From contig JAKBCH010000015.1 of the NCBI GenBank assembly GCA_021808055.1, positions 1 through 35,813 on the forward strand: a DNA stretch of 35,813 nucleotides. Reading direction: 5' to 3'. Source of the stretch: Pseudomonadota bacterium (lineage in GTDB: Bacteria; Pseudomonadota; Alphaproteobacteria; Acetobacterales; Acetobacteraceae). The translations under genes and the position numbers were made by a program. This document shows, piece after piece, positions 1 through 7,339 of this stretch (position 1 is the first letter of the stretch; every line of letters starts with the position of its first letter). Below the pieces are notes generated by a model, which saw nothing but the letters and a program-made list of their open reading frames with translations, ran no database searches and was not told the DNA's origin.

Positions 1-218
1 GATGCAGCACCGCCGGTATAACCCGCCACGGCCTGGGTTACGCCTTTCACATGCTCATACACACCCTGCACGCCCCAGAAACACCCGCCGGAGAGAATGG
101 CGGTTTCGCTGGTGGCGGCATCTGGCGGATTATAAGCCGGGGCGGGCACGGAAACAGCTTGCGCCAGCCCACTGGAGGGGACGGCAAGTAACAGGACTGA
201 AAAAAATAAGTTGCGCAT
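1..218 (-). CDS. msrA: Peptide-methionine (S)-S-oxide reductase, exported; 3' part outside window
   Basis: Only the first 72 codons are present; the gene runs off the left edge. Translation from the ATG at 218 gives a hydrophobic signal peptide (residues 1-20, ending near SGLAQA), a proline-rich linker, and then the MsrA active-site motif GCFWG at residues 45-49, with Cys46 as the expected nucleophile. The downstream GVYEHVKGV and AGYTGG segments are also MsrA-like. The family reduces methionine S-sulfoxide in proteins using thioredoxin-type donors. The signal peptide places this copy in the periplasm or as an anchored envelope protein. An AGGTG stretch lies a few bases before the ATG. The recycling cysteines and any fused MsrB domain would lie outside the window. 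Confidence 0.88.
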   Translation of the reverse strand, partial: MRNLFFSVLLLAVPSSGLAQAVSVPAPAYNPPDAATSETAILSGGCFWGVQGVYEHVKGVTQAVAGYTGGAA

Positions 219-410
219 TGTCTGCACCTGAGTTTGGAACAAGGGTTGAGGCTGCGCTTCAGGCGTTTCTCTGTCCAGGCATGGTTTCAATGCCTTTCAC
301 GCATCTCAAAAGCTTAAAAATCTTCTGGTTGAAAAACCGAAATCGCGCTTTACTTCGAGACATATAAGGCGCGTGCCGCATTGGCGCATAAGTGGGGGAA
401 CAAGAGCGTG

Positions 411-1262
411 ATGATGTCTTTGAGTGAATCCCGCAATTTCATTGGTTTAGATAAGGGGCGCGTCTATCCAGGCGGTGACCAATATCCGCAGGATATTTAT
501 CCTGAGGCCATGAGCGGGCATGTGAGCATCGAGCGCCCAGGGCTTGAGGCGATTTCAGCCGCCCTGAGAGAAGGGGTGGCCGATTGGCGAATGTTCCGGA
601 CGGATGTGCTGGTGAATGTCGTCATCTATCCCCTGGCTTGCGCGCTTTTAGCCGGCGTTATCCTCGACCGCGCGTTGCTGCCTTTTATCTTCCCCATCTG
701 CGCCGGCGTGGCGCTGGTTGGCCCTGTCGCCACCATCTGGTTCGCGGCCCTCAGCCGCCAGCGGGAACGGGACGGCACCGCAACCTCTGACGCCGCCGCC
801 GCAATTTTCGATTCGCCCCGGCGGCTTACCGTGCAGGCCCTGGCGCTGCTGCTCATCGGGCTGTTCGCGCTATGGATCGTGGTGGCAGGTGTGCTCTATA
901 GCCTCACCCTCGGCCAAGTCGCGGGCGGGTCTTTCCTTGGCAATCTTTTCGCCACCACGCCCGGCAATATCATGCTGGTGCTGGGCATGCTGCTGGGCGC
1001 GGGCTTTGCAATTGTGGCGCTGCCGATTGGGCTGGTGGGGTTTCAATTGGCGCTGGACCGCGAAATGGGGGTGGGCGAGGTGATCGCCCTCTCCCTTCGC
1101 ACGGCATTGGCGAATCCAAAGCTGTCTCTAGCCTGGGGCGGTGTGGTTGTGGCCGGGCTTGTCCTCGGCGCGCTCCCCGGTTTGCTGGGGCTTTCCGTCG
1201 CAGTGCCCATTTTGGGCCATGCCAGCTGGCATCTCTACCGCCGGTTATTGACTGACGCATAA
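411..1262 (+). CDS. DUF2189-type integral membrane protein
   Basis: This 283-residue protein has about six hydrophobic segments. The pattern (two helices, a GPVATIWFAALSRQRE-like loop, then four more helices, with the segment GVGEVIALSLRTALANP before the last pair) matches my recollection of the DUF2189 / COG5473 family of predicted membrane proteins. No function is established. The start is uncertain: ATG at 411, ATG at 414 and GTG at 408 are all in frame behind a GGGGGA stretch at about 393-398. An upstream TTG at 381 is less likely. The gene lies 227 bases before the cytochrome bo3 operon on the same strand, so a link to respiration or membrane assembly is possible but only contextual. Confidence 0.72.
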   Translation: MMSLSESRNFIGLDKGRVYPGGDQYPQDIYPEAMSGHVSIERPGLEAISAALREGVADWRMFRTDVLVNVVIYPLACALLAGVILDRALLPFIFPICAGVALVGPVATIWFAALSRQRERDGTATSDAAAAIFDSPRRLTVQALALLLIGLFALWIVVAGVLYSLTLGQVAGGSFLGNLFATTPGNIMLVLGMLLGAGFAIVALPIGLVGFQLALDREMGVGEVIALSLRTALANPKLSLAWGGVVVAGLVLGALPGLLGLSVAVPILGHASWHLYRRLLTDA

Positions 1263-1379
1263 CTAAAAACAGCGGGTTTCCAGGGATTTTTTCCCCGCAA
1301 ATTCAGCGCTGTATTTCTGGTATGCCAGGCTTACACGCGGCAAGGCTTTCAGTCTTCGCTCATTCGCTCTAAAGGTTGT

Positions 1380-1409
1380 TTGATAACTTGCTGTGCTGCA
1401 CCATAAAAT
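1380..1409 (+). promoter_or_regulatory. Candidate sigma-70 promoter of cyoABCD
   Basis: TTGATA at 1380-1385 and TAAAAT at 1404-1409 are separated by 18 bases, and the pair lies about 80 bases before the cyoA start. The 1263-1489 gap holds no gene, and this is the best promoter-like pair I see in it. Confidence 0.35.
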
Positions 1410-1489
1410 GCCGCACGGCTTGCTATTGAGACATGGCTCCGGGCGTGGTTAAGCCGCGCCTGGGCTGGACATTTTGACGCGAGGCGGCC

Positions 1490-2404
1490 TTGAGACTGAA
1501 ACCCTATCTCGCTCTGCTACCGATGCTGGCGCTGGGCGCCTGTTCAAGCGGAGATTATCTGCTTTTTCACCCCCTTAACGCCGTCGCCACGCAGGAATGG
1601 CACGCCACGATCGTCGATACGGTTGTGATGACGCTGATCATCCTGCCGGTGCTTCTGGCCATCGCGGTTTTCGGCTGGCGCTACCGCAAAGGTGCTAACG
1701 CGGCCTACGACCCTGACTGGTCGCACAACACGGTGCTGGAGCTGCTGGTCTGGGGCGTACCGTTCGTGGTGGTCGCGGGGCTTGGCCTCTATTCAGTGAA
1801 AACCATTTACGCAGTTGAACCGTATAATCCTGGTCTGCTGCACAAGCAGGTAACCGCCGACCCAGAGAGCGTGCTGAATGTGGATGTCATCAATACCGAT
1901 TGGCAGTGGGTGTTCGTCTATCCAGCCCAGCACATCGCCACCATTGATGAGCTGGAAGTGCCGCAAGGCAGCGTGGTGAGAATGCGCCTCACCTCCACCT
2001 CCGTCTCCAACGACATCTACATCCCGCAGCTGGCACCGATGATCGCGGTGATGCCGGGTATGCGCACACGAGACAGTTTCGATGCGCCGGTGTTGGGTGA
2101 CTATACCGGCTTCGGAGCGGATTTCTCCGGCGCCGGGTTCTCCTGGATGCAGTTTGCCACCCATGTCGTCTCCCCGGCGGATTTTAATGCCTGGGTGCAA
2201 AAGGCGGCTGCAAGCCCCAACCAGCTCAGCTATGCGGCGTTCCAGAATGTGGCACAGCCGCAGGTGAATGTCGGTGCCAAGGTTTCGTATTTCTCCAACC
2301 CAGATCCTCAGCTCTTCGACAAGGTCGTAGCCGCGGCGCAGGCGGGTGTTGTGTACCCCGTGTCTTCGGAACTGACCAAGAGCATCGGCTCTAACGAGAA
2401 ATAG
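1490..2404 (+). CDS. cyoA: Cytochrome bo3 ubiquinol oxidase subunit II
   Basis: 304 residues (E. coli CyoA is about 315). The protein begins with a lipoprotein signal peptide whose lipobox LGAC places the lipidated cysteine at residue 18. Two membrane helices follow (about 42-64 and 85-103), then a periplasmic cupredoxin-like domain with the WQWVFVYP and NDIYIPQL segments typical of quinol oxidase subunit II. No CuA ligand set is visible, as expected for a quinol rather than cytochrome c oxidase. The start is TTG at 1490 behind GAGGCGG; the first ATG falls inside the signal peptide, so TTG is preferred. It is the first gene of cyoABCD, 18 bases before cyoB. Confidence 0.95.
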   Translation: MRLKPYLALLPMLALGACSSGDYLLFHPLNAVATQEWHATIVDTVVMTLIILPVLLAIAVFGWRYRKGANAAYDPDWSHNTVLELLVWGVPFVVVAGLGLYSVKTIYAVEPYNPGLLHKQVTADPESVLNVDVINTDWQWVFVYPAQHIATIDELEVPQGSVVRMRLTSTSVSNDIYIPQLAPMIAVMPGMRTRDSFDAPVLGDYTGFGADFSGAGFSWMQFATHVVSPADFNAWVQKAAASPNQLSYAAFQNVAQPQVNVGAKVSYFSNPDPQLFDKVVAAAQAGVVYPVSSELTKSIGSNEK

Positions 2405-2422
2405 AGCGAAGGAAGGTAGATC

Positions 2423-4495
2423 ATGCAATTACAAGCTCCCGGTCCCTGGTCGCTGCTGTTTGGCCGGCTCACGCTGGACCAGATTCCCTACACCAATCCG
2501 ATTTTGCAGGTGACCTTCGCGGTCGCTGCTTTAATCGGCTTGGCGGTGGTCGGCGTTGTTCTTCATTATAAGAAGGTCGGCTATTTGTGGCGCGAGTGGC
2601 TGACCACGGTCGACCACAAGAAAATTGGCGTGATGTATATCATCGTCGGTCTGGTCATGCTGTTCCGCGGCTTTGCGGATGGGTTGCTCATCCGCACCCA
2701 GCAGGTGCTGGCTAATGGGCCGCACGCCGCGGGCTATTTGGGCGCGCAGCACGGGTTTTTGCCGCCCTTCCATTTCGACCAGGTGTATTCTGCGCACGGC
2801 ACCATCATGATCCTGTTCGCGGCGACACCGATCCTCACCGGCTTCCAGAACATCGTGGTGCCCTTGCAAATCGGCGCGCGGGACATGGCGTTTCCATACA
2901 TGAACGCGGTGAGCCTGTGGCTGACCACGGCGGCGGCGGCACTGATTATGCTCTCCCTCTTTGTGGGCGATTTCTCGCAGGCGGGCTGGGTGGGGCTTAT
3001 TCCGCTCACCGAACTGCCCTATTCTCCCGGCACGGGCGTTGATTACTGGATGTGGGCAATTCAGATTTCCTCCGTTGGCACCACGCTCAATGCGATCAAC
3101 ATGATCGTGACCATTGTGGCAATGCGGGCCCCAGGCATGACCTGGTTCCGTATGCCGGTATTCTCCTGGACCACGCTATCCACCAACATCATCGGCCTCA
3201 CCGCCTTCCCGGTTCTTGGTGTGGCGCTCGCGCTGTTGGGGGCAGACCGTTACCTTGGTACGCATTTCTTCACCGCCGGCATGGGCGGCAACCTCATGCT
3301 ATACACCAACCTGTTTTGGATCTGGGGCCACCCCGAAGTGTACTTCCTGATCCTGCCGACCTTCGGCGTGCTGTCTGAGGTGATCCCAACCTTCTCTGAA
3401 AAGCCGCTGTTCGGATATGTGACCATGGTGGCGGCTTCTTTTGCCATCGCCGGCATATCCTGGCTGGTCTGGCTGCACCATTTCTTCACCATGGGCTCCG
3501 GGCCGGACATCAACGGCTTCTTCTCTGTCGCCACCATGCTGGTGGGTATTCCCACGGGCGTTAAGGTGTTCAACTGGATGTTCACCCTCTATCGCGGGCG
3601 GATTACCTATACAGTACCGATGCTGTGGGCGATGTTCGGGCTGTTCCTGCTGTTGATCGGCGGTCTGACCGGCATGATGCTGGCGCTGCCTGCGATTAAC
3701 TACACCGTGCATGACAGCGTGTTCGTTATCGCGCATTTCCATTGCATGGTGCTGATGGTGGTTTGCGCCGGTTTTGCCGGTGTGACCTATTGGTTCCCCA
3801 AGCTGTTCGGCTTTAAGCTTGATGAAAGCTGGGGCAAGGCGTTCTTCTGGACCTTCGTCATCGGCACCATCACGGTGTTCACCGCGATGTTCGCGCTAGG
3901 CTTTGAAGGCGAAACCCGCCGCCTGGAATGGACCTTCAACACCGCCTGGAAACCGATGCTGGTGATCGAAGAGGTAGGCATGGTGCTTTATGTCCTCTCG
4001 CTGGCGCTGTTTGCGATGATGCTGGCGGTTTCGATCAAAAACCGGAATAAGGAACGTTTGGGCGCAGACCCATGGGGCACATCGCGCACGTTGGAATGGC
4101 TGACGCCAACGCCCGTCCCGTTCTATAATTTCGCGGTAACGCCACAGGTGAACACCCGTGATGAACTGGCCTGGCGCCGCAAACATGGGCTGGAGACCGC
4201 CAAGCCGGAGGCATATGAGGAAATTCATATGCCAAGCAATTCCGGCTTGCCGGTGATCCTGGGTGCCTGCGTGGGCATCTGGGGCTTCGCGCTGATCTGG
4301 CGCATCTGGTGGCTGGCGGCTTTGGGGCTGTTGGGCATCGTGGCGATCGTGATCATCCGTTCCTTCGACAAGAACGCGGGCTATCACTTGCAGCCGCACG
4401 AGGTTGAGACGATGGAGCGTAATCTCTCTGTCGGTTCCATTATCTCGGAACAGCCAGACCGTTCCCATCACAGCATTCATGCGGAGGCGCATTAA
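2423..4495 (+). CDS. cyoB: Cytochrome bo3 ubiquinol oxidase subunit I
   Basis: 690 residues, the catalytic heme-copper subunit. It oxidises ubiquinol, reduces oxygen to water and pumps protons. Visible ligands are His125 and His440 (low-spin heme), His303, His352 and His353 (CuB), His438 (heme o3), and Tyr307 of the WGHPEVY motif for the His-Tyr crosslink. Quinone-site residues Arg82, Asp86, His117 and Gln120 and proton-channel residues Asp154, Glu305 and Lys381 correspond to the E. coli positions with an offset of 19. The offset comes from a longer N-terminus and a short insertion before residue 112. A GGAAGG ribosome site precedes the ATG. The stop overlaps the cyoC start by one base (TAATG). 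Confidence 0.98.
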   Translation: MQLQAPGPWSLLFGRLTLDQIPYTNPILQVTFAVAALIGLAVVGVVLHYKKVGYLWREWLTTVDHKKIGVMYIIVGLVMLFRGFADGLLIRTQQVLANGPHAAGYLGAQHGFLPPFHFDQVYSAHGTIMILFAATPILTGFQNIVVPLQIGARDMAFPYMNAVSLWLTTAAAALIMLSLFVGDFSQAGWVGLIPLTELPYSPGTGVDYWMWAIQISSVGTTLNAINMIVTIVAMRAPGMTWFRMPVFSWTTLSTNIIGLTAFPVLGVALALLGADRYLGTHFFTAGMGGNLMLYTNLFWIWGHPEVYFLILPTFGVLSEVIPTFSEKPLFGYVTMVAASFAIAGISWLVWLHHFFTMGSGPDINGFFSVATMLVGIPTGVKVFNWMFTLYRGRITYTVPMLWAMFGLFLLLIGGLTGMMLALPAINYTVHDSVFVIAHFHCMVLMVVCAGFAGVTYWFPKLFGFKLDESWGKAFFWTFVIGTITVFTAMFALGFEGETRRLEWTFNTAWKPMLVIEEVGMVLYVLSLALFAMMLAVSIKNRNKERLGADPWGTSRTLEWLTPTPVPFYNFAVTPQVNTRDELAWRRKHGLETAKPEAYEEIHMPSNSGLPVILGACVGIWGFALIWRIWWLAALGLLGIVAIVIIRSFDKNAGYHLQPHEVETMERNLSVGSIISEQPDRSHHSIHAEAH

Positions 4496-5118
4496 TGGCC
4501 CACGAAGCTGCACCCACCGCGAATACCCGCCTGTTCCGCCCAGGCTTTGCGGGGCATAACCAGATATCTGCCCGCACGTTGGGCTTCTGGCTCTATATGC
4601 TCAGCGACGCGCTGCTGTTCACGGCGCTTTTTGCCTCGTATGCGGTGCTTGATACGCCGATGAACGCGGCCGGCGGGCCGGTTGCCTCGCAGATCGTCAA
4701 CCCTGTTGAAGGCTTCTGGCAGACCGTCGCTATTCTGGGGTCGGTCACTGCCTACAGCCTTGCCACTGTCTCCATGAAAAATGGCAAGCGTGTCGGCACG
4801 GCTCTGGGCATTATTGCCGCCATTCTTCTGGCGGTGGTGTTTTTGGCCTTCGGTATCCACGACCTCACTGCGCTGGCCGCACAGGGCGATGGCATGGACC
4901 GCTCTGGTTATCTTTCCGCTTATTTCGTGCTCATCCTCACCCACGCGATTCATATGGGCATCGGTATTCTATGGATGCTGGTGATGCTGGTGCAGATACC
5001 ACGCTACGGTTTCAACGAAATGGTGGTGGCCCGGATGCTAAACCTGCGCATGTTCTGGCAGTTTCAGGCCAGCGTGTGGGTTTGCGTGTATGTTTATGTT
5101 TACATGATTGGAGCCTGA
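4495..5118 (+). CDS. cyoC: Cytochrome bo3 ubiquinol oxidase subunit III
   Basis: 207 residues (E. coli 204) with five predicted transmembrane helices, at about 29-52, 73-92, 102-122, 140-165 and 184-204. The RTLGFWLYMLSDALLF segment and the FWQFQASVWVCVYVYVYMI ending are typical of the family. Subunit III is structural and helps stabilise subunit I. Its ATG overlaps the last base of cyoB, indicating translational coupling, and cyoD follows after two bases. Confidence 0.96.
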   Translation: MAHEAAPTANTRLFRPGFAGHNQISARTLGFWLYMLSDALLFTALFASYAVLDTPMNAAGGPVASQIVNPVEGFWQTVAILGSVTAYSLATVSMKNGKRVGTALGIIAAILLAVVFLAFGIHDLTALAAQGDGMDRSGYLSAYFVLILTHAIHMGIGILWMLVMLVQIPRYGFNEMVVARMLNLRMFWQFQASVWVCVYVYVYMIGA

Positions 5119-5120
5119 AA

Positions 5121-5504
5121 ATGGCCGGTTCTCATTCCGATCCTCTTGCGCACCCAGAAGTTCAACAGGGCGGGGCGCTGCGTTATATCGCAGGGTTCAT
5201 CAGCACCGTGGTGCTGATGGGTGCGGCCCTTATCGTAACCATGCGGCATGATCTGCCATACCAATCCTTCGTGGAGCTGGTCGGTGGTTTGGCCTTCCTG
5301 GCGCTGCTTTCTCAGGCGGCGTTGTTCTACGGGCTGGATATTTCCCGTTCGCAGATCTGGAAAAGCGTTTCGCTTATTCTCACCGTGCCGCTGTTCATCA
5401 TCACGGTTGGCCTGACGGTGTGGATGTTCCAGTCGCTCGATGAGCGCACCATGGTGATGCCAAGCAGTGCCGCTGCCGCGACGCAGCCGACATTGTTGCA
5501 ATAA
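5121..5504 (+). CDS. cyoD: Cytochrome bo3 ubiquinol oxidase subunit IV
   Basis: 127 residues with three membrane helices (about 21-42, 50-70 and 81-103), the size and topology of CyoD. I chose the ATG at 5121, two bases after the cyoC stop, behind GGAGCC. A longer reading frame upstream only overlaps cyoC and has no support. The family assists assembly of the CuB centre. The C-terminus carries an Ala/Ser-rich tail of about 20 residues. No cyoE (heme O synthase) follows, so heme O must be supplied from elsewhere in the genome. Confidence 0.93.
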   Translation: MAGSHSDPLAHPEVQQGGALRYIAGFISTVVLMGAALIVTMRHDLPYQSFVELVGGLAFLALLSQAALFYGLDISRSQIWKSVSLILTVPLFIITVGLTVWMFQSLDERTMVMPSSAAAATQPTLLQ

Positions 5505-5522
5505 ACACTGACTTTCCTTTGC

Positions 5523-5556
5523 AGCCCGGAACGTGCGAGCGTTCCGGGCTTTTTTT
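5523..5556 (+). terminator. Intrinsic terminator of cyoABCD
   Basis: An 11-bp perfect stem (AGCCCGGAACG at 5523-5533 with its complement at 5540-5550) closes a 6-base loop, and a run of seven T starts at the last stem base. It lies 18 bases after the cyoD stop. The reverse orientation lacks a T run, so it acts for the plus strand. Confidence 0.93.
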
Positions 5557-5557
5557 G

Positions 5558-7327
5558 TCAGAACGCCTCATCCCCAAGAGCCATCAGCGCGCCCTTGCCG
5601 GATTTGATGGTGAACAACAGCGCGCCTGTCTGCGGCAGAATGCGTTCGACGAAGAACCGCGCGGTGGCGAGTTTGGCGGTGTAGAATTCTTCATCCCCGC
5701 TGGCCTCTGCCGCGATTTTTGCCGTGCGCATCCACATAAAGCCCAGTGCGACCAACCCAAACAGGCGCAGATAATCCGTAGCCGCGGCACCGGCTTCCTC
5801 GGCATCCTTTAAGCCCTTTTCCGCGATAAAGCCTGTGGCAAGCTGCAACGCCCCGAAGGCGCGGGCAAAACCCTGCACCATTTTACCAATTTTCGGGTGG
5901 GTCTGCTCGGCTTCTATAAACTCTGCCACCGGGTGGAAAAATCGGCGCAAGCCGCGGCCCATATTCGCAGGCAGTTTTCGCCCCACCAAATCCAGCGCCT
6001 GGATGCCGTTGGTACCTTCATAGATCATGGCGATGCGTGAATCCCGCACCAATTGTTCCATGCCATGGTCGCGAATATAGCCGTGGCCGCCATAGGTTTG
6101 CACGGCGAGGTTGGCACTCTCAAAGCCGAGATCGGTGAACAGCGCCTTCACCACCGGGGTGATGACGGCGATAAACTCCTCCGCCTCCGCATTTTCCTTC
6201 GGGTCCTCGCTGCGTTCTGCAATGTCCATAACGCTAGCAACCCAAATGCCAAGCGCGCGGCAGCCCTCGTTATAGGCGCGCATGGTCATGAGGTTACGGC
6301 GAATATCCGGGTGCACGATAATCGGGTCCGCCGGTTTCTCCGGGTATTTGGTGCCTGCCAGGGAGCGGCCCTGCAACCGGTCCTTCGCATAGGCAACAGC
6401 GCCTTGGTAAGCCGCCTCGCCAATGCCCAAACCTTGTGTGCCAACCGAGAGGCGTTCGGAATTCATCATCACGAACATCGCCTGCATACCCTTATTGGCT
6501 GCGCCGACAAGAAAACCCTTCGCGTCGTCGAAATTGATCTGGCAGGTAGCGGAGGCTTTAATGCCCATCTTGTGCTCAATGGCCGCGCAAGAAACACCAT
6601 TGCGCTGGCCGGGTTTGCCGTTTGCATCCGGCAGAAATTTCGGCACCAGGAAGAGCGAGATGCCTTTAATGCCCGGCGGCGCATCCGGCAGGCGGGCAAG
6701 CACGAGGTGAATGATATTCTCCGCCATGTCGTGTTCACCGGCGGAGATAAAGATTTTAGAACCATTCAGCGTATAGCTGCCATCTTCCTGCGGCGCCGCC
6801 TTGGTGTGCAGCAACCCCAAATCCGTGCCGCAATGGGCTTCGGTGAGGCACATGGTGCCGGACCATTCGCCAGAGACAAGCTTCGGTAGATAAAAATCTT
6901 TCAGCTCCTCTGAACCATGGCTTTTCAGCGCCAGATATGCGCCGTGGGAAAGGCCAGGGTAAAGCCCGAAGGAAATGTTGCAGGCGCAGATCATTTCCTC
7001 CACCAGCTTCGCCACCGTTTCCGGCAAGCCCTGGCCGCCATATTGCGGGTCGGCGTTCAGCGCCCCCCAGCCAGCCTCTGAGAACGCCTTGTAAGCCTCT
7101 TTGAAGCCTTTGGGCGTGCGCACCACGCCGTTTTCGTAATGGCAGCCCTCTTCATCGCCAGGGGCGTTGAGCGGCAATAGAATTTCAGCGCAGAATTTTC
7201 CGGCTTCTTCCAAAACGCTGTCCAGCAAGTCGGGCGTGAAATCTTCTGTGCCGGGCAGGGGCTTCGCGGGGTGCAGCTCGTGCAGAACAAAGCGCATGTC
7301 CCGCAAGGGTGCGGTGTAGGTTTGCAT
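5558..7327 (-). CDS. Acyl-CoA dehydrogenase, long (about 590 residue) DmdC-like subfamily
   Basis: 589 residues. An FAD-dependent acyl-CoA dehydrogenase for the first oxidative step of beta-oxidation. N-terminal, middle (LTEAHCGTDLG at 161-171, for flavin and substrate contact) and C-terminal helical domains are present. The catalytic base is expected at Glu437 in the MIYEGTNGIQ motif. The roughly 120-residue extension after the normal C-terminal domain, and the N-terminal segment TYTAPLRDMRFVLHEL, are typical of the longer group that includes 3-methylmercaptopropionyl-CoA dehydrogenase. The substrate cannot be read from sequence. The ATG at 7327 has AAGGAG eight bases upstream, overlapping the stop of the preceding gene. 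It is the last gene of the fad operon. A DMSP role is possible but the context favours general fatty acids. Confidence 0.93.
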   Translation of the reverse strand: MQTYTAPLRDMRFVLHELHPAKPLPGTEDFTPDLLDSVLEEAGKFCAEILLPLNAPGDEEGCHYENGVVRTPKGFKEAYKAFSEAGWGALNADPQYGGQGLPETVAKLVEEMICACNISFGLYPGLSHGAYLALKSHGSEELKDFYLPKLVSGEWSGTMCLTEAHCGTDLGLLHTKAAPQEDGSYTLNGSKIFISAGEHDMAENIIHLVLARLPDAPPGIKGISLFLVPKFLPDANGKPGQRNGVSCAAIEHKMGIKASATCQINFDDAKGFLVGAANKGMQAMFVMMNSERLSVGTQGLGIGEAAYQGAVAYAKDRLQGRSLAGTKYPEKPADPIIVHPDIRRNLMTMRAYNEGCRALGIWVASVMDIAERSEDPKENAEAEEFIAVITPVVKALFTDLGFESANLAVQTYGGHGYIRDHGMEQLVRDSRIAMIYEGTNGIQALDLVGRKLPANMGRGLRRFFHPVAEFIEAEQTHPKIGKMVQGFARAFGALQLATGFIAEKGLKDAEEAGAAATDYLRLFGLVALGFMWMRTAKIAAEASGDEEFYTAKLATARFFVERILPQTGALLFTIKSGKGALMALGDEAF

Positions 7328-7339
7328 GGCTTCTTCTCC

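Noticed and set aside
2..367. A 121-codon plus-strand frame at the left edge
   Set aside because: It is the antisense of the msrA 5' end and continues into non-coding sequence; the translation has no pattern.
1793..2428. A 211-codon minus-strand open frame
   Set aside because: Antisense shadow of cyoA; His/Arg-rich translation with no domain.
5523..5556. Bidirectional terminator for the acyl-CoA dehydrogenase gene as well
   Set aside because: The hairpin is symmetric, but the minus-strand side is followed by GCAAAGGAAAG, with no T run.
6053..6889. A 278-codon plus-strand open frame
   Set aside because: Antisense shadow of the acyl-CoA dehydrogenase gene, with no family resemblance.
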